Assembly: GCF_005670685.2 (NCBI RefSeq)
Contig: NZ_CP062008.1
Location: forward strand, 3,224,001 to 3,288,000
DNA: 64,000 nucleotides
Reading direction: 5' to 3'
DNA from: Mycolicibacterium mucogenicum DSM 44124
GTDB taxonomy: Bacteria > Actinomycetota > Actinomycetes > Mycobacteriales > Mycobacteriaceae
Below, piece after piece: positions 38,213 to 47,046 of the stretch (the first letter of the stretch is position 1; every line of letters starts with the position of its first letter). The notes beneath the pieces are model-generated. The model was not told the DNA's origin and ran no database searches. It was given only the letters and a program-made list of their open reading frames with translations. A program made the translations under genes and the position numbers.

Positions 38213-40171
38213 ATGCTTGCTGGACTCGCATTCGGCTCGGAGATCAAGCGATTCGGCCGCAGCCGCATGACGCGTGCCGCCATCGTGGTGCTGATGCTGC
38301 TGCCCCTGGTGTACGGCGCGCTGTACCTGTGGGCGTTCTGGGATCCGTTCGGCCAGGTCAACAAGATGCCGGTGGCCCTGGTGAACGCCGACCGCGGCGC
38401 TGTCGTCGAAGGCGTCCACGTCAACGCGGGCGACGAGATCGCCCGGAGCCTGACCGCCGACCACAGCCTGGACTGGCACGTGGTGAGCGACAAGGAGGCG
38501 CGGGACGGCGTCGAGCACGGCAAGTTCTATTTCATGCTGGAGCTGCCGGAGAACTTCAGTGAGGCCATCGCCTCACCGGTCACGGGCAATCCCGAAAAAG
38601 CACAGCTGATCGCGGTGTACAACGACGCCAACAACTACATCTCCTCGACCATCGGGCGCACTGCCACGAGCCAGGTGCTCAACGCGGTGTCGACCCGCAT
38701 CTCCGGCCAGGCCGTCAATCAGATTCTGTCCGTGGTGGTTTCGTCCGGAACCGGCATCAAGCAGGCGGCCGACGGGGCGCAGAAACTGGCCGACGGTGCA
38801 GCGCAGGTCGACACCGGCGCGGGCAAGTTGGTCAGCGGCCTCGACAACGCCCGCAACGGCTCGGCCAAGCTGTCCTCCGGAGCCAAACAACTCTCCTCGG
38901 GCATCACCCAGGCCACCGACCCCCTGTTGAAGGTCACCAAGGCCCTGTCACAGGTCGGCGGAAGCACCGAGCAGTTGCAGCAGAGCGCGACGGCGCTGGA
39001 GCAGGCCGCCGACCAGGCCGGTGCGCTCGCCACCGCCCAAGACACCGCGGCAGCGGCGATCGGTTCGGTGATCCAACAACTTTCGGTGAACCAGGACCCG
39101 GTTTCGGTCGGTGCGGTCAACACGCTGCGCGGCGTCCAGGACCAGCTGAACGGCCATCAGTTCACGCCACAGATCCGTCAGCAGATCACCGATGGCCGCA
39201 ATGCCGCGATCTCGATGACCGAGACTCTGCGGTCCCCCGGCAGCCCGCTCCGGACTGCTCTCGACCAGGTGGGCAGCAGCGGCCAGCAGCTCACCGACAA
39301 GCTGAACCAGTTGCGCAACGGCGCCCAGCAACTGGCCACCGGAAATGCGCAATTGGCAAGCGGCATCGTGCAACTCGATGACGGGGCGCGCCAGTTGAAG
39401 TCCGGCACCGTTCAGCTCAAGGACGGCAACCACGAGCTGGCCACCAAGCTGGCCGACGGCGCCAAGCAGGTGCCGACGTGGACCGAGCAGCAGAAGCAGG
39501 CCATCGCCGACACCATCGGTGGTCCGGTGAATCTGGAGTCCTCGCACGAGAACGGCGCCCCCAACTTCGCCACCGGCATGGCCCCGTTCTTCCTGACGCT
39601 GGCCCTGTTCTTCGGCGCGCTCGTGCTGTGGATGGTGTTGCGGCCCTTGCAGAACCGTCCTATCGCGGCCGAGGTGCTGGCCATCCGCGTGGTGTTCGCC
39701 AGCTATCTGCCCGCGGCGGTTCTCGCACTGGGCCAGTCGATCATCCTGTACTGCGTGGTGCGGTTCGCCCTCGGCATGCAGGTGGCGCATCCGGTGGCGA
39801 TGCTCGGCTTCATGATGCTGATCTCGCTGGCCTTCGTCGCCGCGACGCAGGCCATCAACGCGCTGGTCGGGCCCGCCGTCGGCCGCGTGCTGATCATGGC
39901 GCTGCTGATGCTGCAGATGGTCAGCGCCGGCGGCATGTATCCGGTCGAGACGACGTCCAGGCCGTTCCAGGTCATGCACAAGTTCGATCCGATGACGTTC
40001 GGCGTCAACGGACTTCGCCAGTTGATCTTGGGCGGTATCGACGGCCGACTGTGGCAGGCCATCATCGTGTTGGTGTGTATCTGGCTCGGCGCACTGGGCA
40101 TTTCGAGCCTGTGCGCCCGCCGCAACCGAACCTGGAACCTGATCCGGCTGCTGCCTGCCATCAAGATGTAG
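38213..40171 (+). CDS. YhgE/Pip-family ABC-2-type membrane protein
   Basis: 652 residues. One N-terminal membrane helix (about 22-42), a large extracellular region with many Gly/Ala-rich heptad-like repeats (KLADGAAQVDTGAGKLVSGL, QLASGIVQLDDGARQLKSGT), and five or six C-terminal helices. YhgE/Pip proteins include the phage-receptor Pip of lactococci and export-type permeases such as those for toxins or lipids. The pseudo-ATPase gene upstream is likely its partner. The transported substrate is unknown. Confidence 0.88.
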   Translation: MLAGLAFGSEIKRFGRSRMTRAAIVVLMLLPLVYGALYLWAFWDPFGQVNKMPVALVNADRGAVVEGVHVNAGDEIARSLTADHSLDWHVVSDKEARDGVEHGKFYFMLELPENFSEAIASPVTGNPEKAQLIAVYNDANNYISSTIGRTATSQVLNAVSTRISGQAVNQILSVVVSSGTGIKQAADGAQKLADGAAQVDTGAGKLVSGLDNARNGSAKLSSGAKQLSSGITQATDPLLKVTKALSQVGGSTEQLQQSATALEQAADQAGALATAQDTAAAAIGSVIQQLSVNQDPVSVGAVNTLRGVQDQLNGHQFTPQIRQQITDGRNAAISMTETLRSPGSPLRTALDQVGSSGQQLTDKLNQLRNGAQQLATGNAQLASGIVQLDDGARQLKSGTVQLKDGNHELATKLADGAKQVPTWTEQQKQAIADTIGGPVNLESSHENGAPNFATGMAPFFLTLALFFGALVLWMVLRPLQNRPIAAEVLAIRVVFASYLPAAVLALGQSIILYCVVRFALGMQVAHPVAMLGFMMLISLAFVAATQAINALVGPAVGRVLIMALLMLQMVSAGGMYPVETTSRPFQVMHKFDPMTFGVNGLRQLILGGIDGRLWQAIIVLVCIWLGALGISSLCARRNRTWNLIRLLPAIKM

Positions 40172-40177
40172 GCGGCA

Positions 40178-40606
40178 CTACCCCAGGCTGACGGTGCCGT
40201 CCGGATTGATACGCCAGTTCGGATTGTGGGCGATCTCCCAGATCACGCCGTTCGGATCCTGCACATGCGCGTGGAACACGCCACCGAACTGCCCGGGTTG
40301 TGGCGGCTTGAGCGTGGTGCCGCCCGCGGCGATCATGGCGGCCGCCAGCGCGATGACTTCGTCCTGGCTGTCGACGTTGTGTGCCAACGTGATTCCGCTG
40401 ACCTGTGAGTGGTCGGCAGCCTGCGCGAGATCGGCGTTGAACTTCTCCGCGAGGAAGAACCCGAGCAGTTGGCCCGGCGCCGTCTGGTAGAAGATGATCT
40501 CCCCCGGCACATCGAGCGTCGGCGTCCAGCCGAGCGCACCGTAGAACTGCCGGGTGGCATCGAGATCGACCGTGGCCAGCGTGAAGAAGTGCACTTGCTG
40601 CTTCAT
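40178..40606 (-). CDS. VOC (glyoxalase/bleomycin resistance) family protein
   Basis: 142 residues in two beta-alpha-beta-beta-beta halves: [22 protein letters not shown] in the first and [19 protein letters not shown] to [18 protein letters not shown] in the second. Metal-binding candidates are the His near the start and the Glu in WEIAHNP. Typical of small VOC enzymes or antibiotic-binding proteins; the substrate is unknown. It is convergent with the YhgE/Pip gene. Confidence 0.85.
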   Translation of the reverse strand: MKQQVHFFTLATVDLDATRQFYGALGWTPTLDVPGEIIFYQTAPGQLLGFFLAEKFNADLAQAADHSQVSGITLAHNVDSQDEVIALAAAMIAAGGTTLKPPQPGQFGGVFHAHVQDPNGVIWEIAHNPNWRINPDGTVSLG

Positions 40607-40651
40607 GGCCCCAGGCTACGTAGCCCCACCGACACTGCTCGCACGGCTCGA

Positions 40652-41071
40652 CTAGAGCAAACCCACGCCGGCGACCAGGAGCGCGACGACCTTGACCAAC
40701 TCCAGCACCACATAGGCGTAGTGACCGCGGGAGCGCGGCCCTTCGCGCCCGGCCAGCACCTCGTCGGACCGGCGGTTGAGCCCCGGCCGCACGGCAATCA
40801 GCTGCACCGCCAGCGCCCCCACGGCCACGGCGAACGCGACCATGACAGTCACCGACGGCCGATTCATCAAGGCCGCCAAAACAATTGCCGCAGCGAACAC
40901 CAGCTCGACGGTGTTCAGCGCCCGGAACACCAGACGCCCGATACCGAGACCGATCGGCAGGGTGACATTCGGCGCGCGAAATTTGAGCGGCGCCTCCAGG
41001 AAGGAGATGGCGAGCACCATCCCCAACCAGACGAAGGTGATGGCGACCTGGATCGCAGTCGGCGTACTCAT
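40652..41071 (-). CDS. Small integral membrane protein
   Basis: 139 residues with four hydrophobic helices; not recognised with certainty. It starts MSTPTAIQVAITFVWLGMVLA and has FLEAPLKFRAPNVTLPIGLGIGR between helices one and two. It looks like a four-helix DUF4149-like protein. The stop is 45 bases upstream of the VOC gene, and its start lies 11 bases from the end of the flavohaemoglobin gene on the same strand, so it is probably co-transcribed with it. Confidence 0.68.
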   Translation of the reverse strand: MSTPTAIQVAITFVWLGMVLAISFLEAPLKFRAPNVTLPIGLGIGRLVFRALNTVELVFAAAIVLAALMNRPSVTVMVAFAVAVGALAVQLIAVRPGLNRRSDEVLAGREGPRSRGHYAYVVLELVKVVALLVAGVGLL

Positions 41072-41082
41072 CAGCGGCGAGG

Positions 41083-42273
41083 CTAGACGGCCAGCGGGCT
41101 GAACGCTTCGAACCAGATACGGTCACGCGCCACGCCGGCCGTCCCGAGCTGCCGGACCGCCGCTTCCATGAAGGGCGTCGGACCACAGATGTAGACGTTG
41201 ACATCCGGCGGAAATGCGATGGCGCTCAGGTCAATTCGACCGCGCCGGTCGGGTTCCGTCAGCGGATAGCCGTCAGGCAGCCCGTCGTACCACGTGTGCA
41301 GCGCGGCACCGGGAATCTGCGCGACGAGATCGGCCAACTCGGCACGGTGGGCGTGACTGGCGCGGGTGCGGTCGCAGTGCACGACGGTCACCCGGCGTCC
41401 CGGCTGCTCGGCCGCGATGAAATACAGCATGCCGAGTACCGGCGTGATCCCGATGCCCGCCGAGATCAGCAGCAGTGGCGTCTCCGCCGGACTGTCCAGG
41501 GTGATATCGCCGAAGGGGTGCGACACCTGCAGCACGTCGCCTTCGAACACGTACTCGTGCAGGTACGACGACACCGCGCCGTCGCGGCGCACCGAAATGC
41601 GCCACCGGTCGTCGGCACCGGCGTGCGACAGGCTGTACTGACGAATCTGCCGCGCTCCGTCGGGCAGCTGCACGGCTACCGAAATGTACTGTCCAGGAGC
41701 AAAATCCGGAAGTTCGGCACCATCGACGGCGGCAAGTCCAAAGGCGACGGTGAGCGGCGACTGCTGCACCCGTTCGACCACCCGAACCGGCATCCAGACA
41801 TGCCCCGGACTGGTTCCGGCCGCCGCGTACAGCTCCCGTTCCCGGCCGATCAGCATGTCGGCCATCGACCAGTACACCGCGGTCCACGCCTCGGCCACCT
41901 CCGCGGTGACGACGTCGGCACCGAGCACCTCGACGATCGCCGCGAACAGATGTTCATAGACCACCGGGTACTGTTCCGGCGCCACGCCGAGCGACGCGTG
42001 CTTGTGGGCGATCCGCTCGATGACGTCCGCCCCGCGGGCGTCAGGGTGGACGAGCAGCGTGGCGTACATCGCGACCGATCCGGCCAATGCCTTCTGCTGC
42101 GACCCGTTGGCCTGGTTGCCGCGGTTGAACAGGTCCCGCTCCAACTCGGGGTGCGCCGCGAACAGCCGGCGGTAGAAGACGGGGGTGATCTCGCCGATGG
42201 CACCGCCGATGACAGGCAACGTGGCTTTGACAACCTCGGCGTGGGCCGGCGACAACGTGGACGTGGACAACAT
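41083..42273 (-). CDS. hmp: Flavohaemoglobin-type nitric oxide dioxygenase
   Basis: 396 residues. Globin domain (1-140) with the proximal His in ERIAHKHASLG; FAD domain (150-255) with RQYSLSHA; NAD domain with SAGIGITPVLGML and YICGPTPFM, ending WFEAFSPLAV. It converts nitric oxide to nitrate using NAD(P)H and oxygen. The ATG at 42273 has AGGTCC upstream. The upstream gap (42274-42508) contains a TATTTAAATA palindrome (42361-42370) beside an imperfect GCAT/ATGC dyad, which may be where a nitrosative-stress regulator binds; this is weak. Confidence 0.92.
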   Translation of the reverse strand: MLSTSTLSPAHAEVVKATLPVIGGAIGEITPVFYRRLFAAHPELERDLFNRGNQANGSQQKALAGSVAMYATLLVHPDARGADVIERIAHKHASLGVAPEQYPVVYEHLFAAIVEVLGADVVTAEVAEAWTAVYWSMADMLIGRERELYAAAGTSPGHVWMPVRVVERVQQSPLTVAFGLAAVDGAELPDFAPGQYISVAVQLPDGARQIRQYSLSHAGADDRWRISVRRDGAVSSYLHEYVFEGDVLQVSHPFGDITLDSPAETPLLLISAGIGITPVLGMLYFIAAEQPGRRVTVVHCDRTRASHAHRAELADLVAQIPGAALHTWYDGLPDGYPLTEPDRRGRIDLSAIAFPPDVNVYICGPTPFMEAAVRQLGTAGVARDRIWFEAFSPLAV

Positions 42274-42508
42274 GGCAGGACCTCTCACTTCGTCGTGAAT
42301 GCGTGGGCGCGACCTGGATCGACGACTAGCCGATGCCCGTCCTCCACCTGTCTGCCAGGCTATTTAAATAAGCATGCTCGATGCAAGTATAGCTAAACGT
42401 GACCTACGACACAACGTAGTAGCCGCTGGCGCGCACCTCAGAATGACCGATCTGCGAATCCGACGGCCCCGATGTTTGACTGCGTCGTCAGACGGCAATG
42501 AACCAGAT

Positions 42509-42874
42509 ATGTTCACCAACAAGTTGATTCCCCTGCTGGCGGCCGGAGCGTTCGCATCGGCTGGCGTGGCCGCCTCATTCGTGTCAGCCGATATCGTGCC
42601 GAGCACCGTGGGCGCCCATCCGGTGCTCACCAGCTACCCCCTGCAGCCCGCCGATGATCCCGGCCCCGGCCCGGGCGGTGGCGGCTGTGTCAATGGCCAG
42701 TGTGGTTCCGGCGGCGTGAACGGTGGACCCGGAGGCGGCCCGGGAGGTGCCGGCTGCGTGCCCACCCAATGGGGCACGGCCTGCGGTTCCGGCGGCGTGA
42801 ACGCCGGCCCGGGTGGCATTCCGGGCGGCAGCGGCTGCATTCCCGGAGTGGGTTGCGGCAGCGGGCACGGCTAG
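42509..42874 (+). CDS. Exported Gly-rich protein with three Cys-pair repeats
   Basis: 121 residues. Signal peptide MFTNKLIPLLAAGAFASAG..., then a mature part that is almost all Gly, Pro and Cys. Three related units carry Cys pairs: C60-x4-C65, C83-x8-C92 and C110-x5-C116, each followed by GSG. The first two are also followed by GVN[GA]GPGG. No family is recognised; the even Cys count and repeat suggest a disulfide-stapled wall or surface protein. It starts 235 bases from the divergent flavohaemoglobin gene. An in-frame ATG at 42374 would add 45 residues without coding character. Confidence 0.72.
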   Translation: MFTNKLIPLLAAGAFASAGVAASFVSADIVPSTVGAHPVLTSYPLQPADDPGPGPGGGGCVNGQCGSGGVNGGPGGGPGGAGCVPTQWGTACGSGGVNAGPGGIPGGSGCIPGVGCGSGHG

Positions 42875-42977
42875 ACGTCCGTGAGGCCCGTGTCAGCGAC
42901 CAACAGACGATCGACGACGCTGGTGCGTCAAGGCGAAAGTCCTTGGCACATCAGCGCGTCGACGTCGAGGTGCGCCG

Positions 42978-43784
42978 TCAGGCCTGCGCGACCTGTTCTC
43001 GGATGTCCCGCAGGGTGCGCTCCAGGATGCGCGAGACGTGCATCTGCGAGACACCGATGATTTCCGCGATCTGGCGCTGCGTCTTGGCCGCGAAGAACCG
43101 CAGGTAGAGGATCCGCTGTTCGCGCACCGGCAGCGCTTGCAGCACCGGTTTGACCGACTCGCGGTCGGTGATGCACTCGAACCCCTCGTCTACGTCACCG
43201 AGCAGGTCGGAGAGCGACTGCGCGTTGTCCTCGTTGTCGACGACGGGCGTGTCGAGCGATTGCGGCTGATAGGCATTGGCCGCCAGCAAGCCTTCGACGA
43301 TCTGTTCCGGCGAGACGGACAACGCTTCCGCCAGTTCACCGGCGGTCGGTGTGCGCCCTAGCCGCTGCGTCAATTCCGTTGTCGCGCCCTTGATTTGCTG
43401 ACGGATGTCCCGAATGCTCCTCGGCACGTGGACTTTCCAGCCATAGTCGCGAAAATGGCGGCGCAACTCCCCCATGATCGTCGGGACAGCGAACGCGACG
43501 AACCCCGCACCGTTGTCCGGATCGAAGCGGTTGATCGCCTGGATCAGGCCGAGTCGTGCCACCTGGACCAGGTCGTCAAGGTTCTCTCCTCTGCCATCGA
43601 AATGCCGCGCCAGCCGGTCCGCCAACGGGCAGCACCGCAAGACGATCTGCTCGCGCTGCCGAGCGAACTCGTCGGATTCGGCTGGCAGGGCGCGGAGCTC
43701 CGCCACCAATTCCGGTACGTCCGCATACTCGTCGGCGTAGCGGGCTCCTGCAGGTAAACGCTGCTCCAGCAACGAAGTTGACAT
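42978..43784 (-). CDS. Sigma factor, SigF/SigB family
   Basis: 268 residues. Region 2 (RCCPLADRLARHF, DDLVQVARLGLIQAINRFDP, and FAVPTIMGELRRHFRD), region 3 (LTQRLGRTPTAGELAEAL) and region 4 (VREQRILYLRFFAAKTQRQIAEIIGVSQMHVSRIL) are complete. Close in pattern to mycobacterial SigF. Unlike sigF it has no anti-sigma (RsbW-type) or anti-anti-sigma gene next to it, so its control must come from elsewhere. A GGAAGG box precedes the ATG. A SigF-type promoter drives the small Cys-rich protein 340 bases away. Confidence 0.9.
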   Translation of the reverse strand: MSTSLLEQRLPAGARYADEYADVPELVAELRALPAESDEFARQREQIVLRCCPLADRLARHFDGRGENLDDLVQVARLGLIQAINRFDPDNGAGFVAFAVPTIMGELRRHFRDYGWKVHVPRSIRDIRQQIKGATTELTQRLGRTPTAGELAEALSVSPEQIVEGLLAANAYQPQSLDTPVVDNEDNAQSLSDLLGDVDEGFECITDRESVKPVLQALPVREQRILYLRFFAAKTQRQIAEIIGVSQMHVSRILERTLRDIREQVAQA

Positions 43785-44121
43785 GACGTGCCTTCCCCAG
43801 GCCTACAACACGCACCGGGAGATTCGGCTCCCTGAGTATCGACTCGGCGCCGTGCATGCGTGTTGTTTCCACCAATGAGGTGGACCGGCAATCTGCCGTC
43901 GCCGATCGCCACCTACGGCATCAATACAGCCGTACCCTCATCTGGACCGCGGCCGCGTACCGGACCGGTGGCGCTCAGCTGCCGTCGCTTCGGTCTAAGC
44001 AACTGCGCCATCTTGACGCTGCATCCGACCATACCGCCGAACCCATCGAGGCACCACCGCGGCGCCGCGCCGACCGGCCATCACAGCTGGTCAGGCGGCA
44101 AAAAACTTTTCTGCCAGAACA
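43785..44121. other. 337-base gap upstream of the SigF-type promoter
   Basis: No convincing open frame on either strand. It holds the leader of the sigma factor gene (minus) on the left and the upstream region of the zinc-binding-type gene on the right. The base composition is like the flanks; I see no clear repeat. Confidence 0.5.
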
Positions 44122-44148
44122 GGTTTGGCCGGGACCGCCCCAGGGTAT
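44122..44148 (+). promoter_or_regulatory. SigF-type promoter
   Basis: GGTTT at 44122-44126 and GGGTAT at 44143-44148 with a 16-base spacer, a full match to the mycobacterial SigF consensus GGTTT-N15-17-GGGTA. It lies 56 bases upstream of the ATG of the Cys-rich protein and on its strand. A SigF-family gene is divergently encoded just upstream. Confidence 0.85.
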
Positions 44149-44204
44149 GCCCGGAAACGGCACCGACCAACAGTTGAAAACCTCGACAGGAACGGCTCTT
44201 TTCG

Positions 44205-44459
44205 ATGGCGGTATGTATTACCTGCGGAACCGATTGCGACGAGTCGTTCACTGTCAATTGGAACGGGCGCAGCGCAAGCTTCGACTGCATCGAATGCATG
44301 GCCACCATGGTGGCCCCGATGTGCCGCCACTGCGGATGCCGAATCTTGGGCCACGGCTTACGACTCGACGGCCGCCAGTACTGCTGCGACCATTGCGCTC
44401 AGGCCGGTGATCACTCGGCCAGGCCGTCGACGAACACCGACCGTTGGCAATTCGGGTAG
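44205..44459 (+). CDS. Small Cys-rich zinc-binding-type protein
   Basis: 84 residues with 11 Cys (4, 7, 11, 28, 31, 40, 43, 45, 60, 61, 64), four of them in CxxC pairs (4-7, 28-31, 40-43, 61-64). The C-terminal CRHCGCRILGHG and DGRQYCCDHCA segments recall bacterial metallothioneins (SmtA-type YCCxxCA). The first half looks like a separate zinc ribbon. It would bind several metal ions. A SigF-type promoter precedes it by 56 bases, which also supports the reading frame over the longer overlapping frames here. Function unknown; a stress-induced metal or redox buffer is a reasonable guess. Confidence 0.78.
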   Translation: MAVCITCGTDCDESFTVNWNGRSASFDCIECMATMVAPMCRHCGCRILGHGLRLDGRQYCCDHCAQAGDHSARPSTNTDRWQFG

Positions 44460-44573
44460 TCATCAAGTGATGCGAACGGTGGTTTAGAACTTCGGACGCG
44501 GGGTAAACCCGCCGTATTCGTCGACCGCAATGGAGCGATCCGACCGGTGAGCCGAGGATCGGTGGATTCCGTC

Positions 44574-45299
44574 ATGAAGACCATCACATTTTGCATCGCA
44601 GCGGCGGTGCCCCTGACGACTCTGATGCTCGCCGCGCCGGCGGGCAGCGTTCCGGCGCCTGCGCAGCCGTGCCCTGATATTCAAGTGATTTTCGCGCGCG
44701 GCACGATGGAACCGCCGGGCGTGGGCAAGGCCGGCCAGGCCTTCGTCGACGCCCTCAGCGCGCGGGCCGCGGGCCGCACGGTCGATGTGGCCCCGGTGGA
44801 TTACCCCGCGTCGCTCGACTTCGCGACCGCCGCGGATGGGGTCGTCGACGCGACGAACCGGGTTCAGAGCGCCGCATCCGTCTGCCCCACCACCAAGATC
44901 GTGCTGGGCGGGTATTCCCAGGGCGCGGCGGTGGCCGCCTACATCACCGAAGACGCCGTCCCCGCCGGCGTCACCCTGCCCATGGGTATCACCGGGCCGA
45001 TGCCGGCATTCGTGGCAGACCACGTCGCGGCGGTCGTCCTGTTCGGCAAGCCGTCGTCCGGCTTCCTGCAGATGGTCTACACGGGCGCGCCCCCGATCAC
45101 GGTCGGTTCGCGCTACGTGTCGAAGACCCTCGATCTGTGCATCGCCGATGACCCGGTGTGTTCGAACGGCGGCGGCGACAATGCCGCCCACGTGGAGTAC
45201 TCCGACAACGGAATGGCCGACCAGGCAGCACAATTCGTCATGGGCAAGCTCGGTCACTCCCCGGCGCAACCCCGCGTCGAACAGTCCGCGCCGCGCTGA
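44574..45299 (+). CDS. Secreted cutinase-family esterase
   Basis: 241 residues from ATG 44574; GTG 44562, with GAGG four bases upstream, is an alternative start. Signal peptide, then PCPDIQVIFARGTMEPPGVG, the GGYSQGAAVA nucleophile elbow, and a catalytic Asp/His pair in DLCIADDPVC and AHVEYSDNG. Four Cys in the expected disulfide positions. Mycobacterial cutinase-like proteins hydrolyse lipids and esters at the cell surface. The stop abuts the stop of the convergent hemerythrin-like gene inside a CGCTGATCAGCG palindrome. Confidence 0.9.
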   Translation: MKTITFCIAAAVPLTTLMLAAPAGSVPAPAQPCPDIQVIFARGTMEPPGVGKAGQAFVDALSARAAGRTVDVAPVDYPASLDFATAADGVVDATNRVQSAASVCPTTKIVLGGYSQGAAVAAYITEDAVPAGVTLPMGITGPMPAFVADHVAAVVLFGKPSSGFLQMVYTGAPPITVGSRYVSKTLDLCIADDPVCSNGGGDNAAHVEYSDNGMADQAAQFVMGKLGHSPAQPRVEQSAPR

Positions 45300-45686
45300 T
45301 CAGCGGCGGTCGGTCAAAAGCGGAAACTCCTCGGCTTCGACGCGCTGGGTGTGGTCTTCGGTGGCCTGCTGCAAGTCGGTCAGCGCCGTCTCGAATTCTG
45401 CCGAGGCCGGATCCAACCGTGCCATGCGGTCCAGCCGTTCCTTGGTGTCGTCCGTCTCGCCGCGGAGCGACTCGACCACCAGCCCCCGCCGCACCCTCGG
45501 GTGGACCAGCAGTTCCCCGCTCACTTCCTGCGCGGTCAGCGCGGCGCGCAGCTCCGCGAAGCGCTGCCGGCGCGCGGCGGCGTCGGCCGCGTGCAACGTC
45601 TTTCGGAACAACTCACGCGCCATGAGGTGCCGGGCCTTGACGTAGTCGATGACGTCATCGGTGGCGGTCGTCGACACAGTTCTCAT
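45300..45686 (-). CDS. Hemerythrin-like HHE domain protein
   Basis: 128 residues with a GGAGGG box upstream of the ATG at 45686. The pattern DDVIDYVKARHLMARELFRKTL, a His/Pro in LLVHPRVRR, and EDHTQRVEAEEFPLL matches the HHE four-helix domain that binds a di-iron site. Mycobacterial members have been tied to nitric-oxide or peroxide responses. One family His (the first, in E-H-x3-R) is present as ARHLM. It is upstream of nothing on its strand. Confidence 0.78.
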   Translation of the reverse strand: MRTVSTTATDDVIDYVKARHLMARELFRKTLHAADAAARRQRFAELRAALTAQEVSGELLVHPRVRRGLVVESLRGETDDTKERLDRMARLDPASAEFETALTDLQQATEDHTQRVEAEEFPLLTDRR

Positions 45687-45772
45687 CAAAATCCCTCCAA
45701 GGTTGGTCCGGCCGGTTTTCCAGCTTCTGTGACCCAATCCGCGGCGAAGTAAACCCTCCAATTACGCCCGAA

Positions 45773-47032
45773 CTACTGCGGCGAGACGTCGGCGCTGCCC
45801 TCCTCGGGTGGCCAGTGGTGCCCCTGAGACGCGGCGCCCGGGTCGTGGAAGTCGCCGCGCGACAGCGGCACCCACTGCTCGCTGGCCGCGGCCTGCTCGG
45901 CGGGGAAATCTTCCAGATCGCCGAACGGCTGCGCATCCCACATCGCGAACGTCAGCGGCGTCCGGAGCCAGCTGTACAGCAGCAGATACGTCGCCTCGAG
46001 CGAATCGAGGTGGGTGCGTTCCCAGCCGTGACTGCCGTCGAGCCCGAATCCCACGAGAGCTGCCCGGGTCGCGGCGCCGGCTTCGATGGCCGCCGCCACA
46101 TCCGAGCGGTAGTAGCGAAAGATGTCGCGGGCGTGGGTGATTCCCTTTTCCTGGGCCAGCTTGCACAACTTGCGGGTGAGGTAATAGTCGAACGGTCCGT
46201 GCATGTCGGCCATCGGGATGGTGACGCCGTGTTCGAGCGACTGCTGGCCGGGCGCGCAGACCGCATTGTCGACCGACACCAGTTCCGCGACGTCGGGCGG
46301 CAGGCCGTGACTGGCACCGTGGCCGACCTCCTCGGTGATCGTCACCATGAGCGTGGTGCGGTGCGGCAGCACGATGTTGCGCTCGGCGACGACCTTGGCC
46401 AGTGTCAGTGCGACGGCCACGCCGGCCTTGCCGTCGAGGTGGCGGGAGACGACGAAGCCGTCTTCCGTCAGCTCCGGGCTGGCGACCAGCGCGACGAAAT
46501 CGCCGACGTTGAGCCCCAGCTGCTCGAGATCCGCGCGCGACGACACGCTGCGGTCGACACGGACCTCGACGTCGTCCCAACTGGTCGGCTGGGTGTCGAT
46601 CTCGTCGCCGAACGCATGACCACTCGCCTTGAGCGGCATCACGGTTCCGGTGAAGAACTTGTCGTTGTCGTCGGGCAGGATGCGGACCCGGGCGCCGGTG
46701 GCGAATCGCGCCGAGAAGGTGCCGACGGGCACGAGCGCGAGCCGGCCGTTGTCCTTGAGTTCGCGCACCATACAGCCGATGGTGTCGGCGTGCACCACGA
46801 TGGCGCGGTCGGTGGTCTGCGACCGCCCCGGCAGTTCGGCGATGAGTGCACCGCGCCGGGTCAGCGTGAACGGCACGCCGAGTTTGGTCAGGGTCTGGCC
46901 GATCAGTTGCATCACGGCATCGGTGCGACCCGACGGGCTCGGCGTCTGCAGCAGCGCCAACAGGGTGTCGACCATCCAGCCTCGGTCGTCCGGCGACATC
47001 CGTACGTTCTCGGCATCGTCGGGCTCAGCCAT
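45773..47032 (-). CDS. M42-type peptidase of the NAGGN osmoprotectant cluster
   Basis: 419 residues from ATG 47032, with GGAGAG five bases upstream. Metal-binding residues of M42/M20 aminopeptidases are visible: His in IVVHADTIGCMV, the Asp in VSRHLDGKAGVAVAL, the Glu pair in VTITEEVGHGAS, and the Asp in VSVDNAV. It is the third gene of the cluster, 14 bases after the synthetase. A gene of this family accompanies NAGGN biosynthesis in other bacteria; whether it degrades the dipeptide or something else is not settled. Confidence 0.9.
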   Translation of the reverse strand: MAEPDDAENVRMSPDDRGWMVDTLLALLQTPSPSGRTDAVMQLIGQTLTKLGVPFTLTRRGALIAELPGRSQTTDRAIVVHADTIGCMVRELKDNGRLALVPVGTFSARFATGARVRILPDDNDKFFTGTVMPLKASGHAFGDEIDTQPTSWDDVEVRVDRSVSSRADLEQLGLNVGDFVALVASPELTEDGFVVSRHLDGKAGVAVALTLAKVVAERNIVLPHRTTLMVTITEEVGHGASHGLPPDVAELVSVDNAVCAPGQQSLEHGVTIPMADMHGPFDYYLTRKLCKLAQEKGITHARDIFRYYRSDVAAAIEAGAATRAALVGFGLDGSHGWERTHLDSLEATYLLLYSWLRTPLTFAMWDAQPFGDLEDFPAEQAAASEQWVPLSRGDFHDPGAASQGHHWPPEEGSADVSPQ

Positions 47033-47046
47033 CATCTCTCCAATTG

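Noticed and set aside
43860..44410. Overlapping longer plus-strand frames around the Cys-rich gene
   Set aside because: The frame at 44205-44459 has paired Cys and a SigF promoter at the right distance; the others have no coding pattern.
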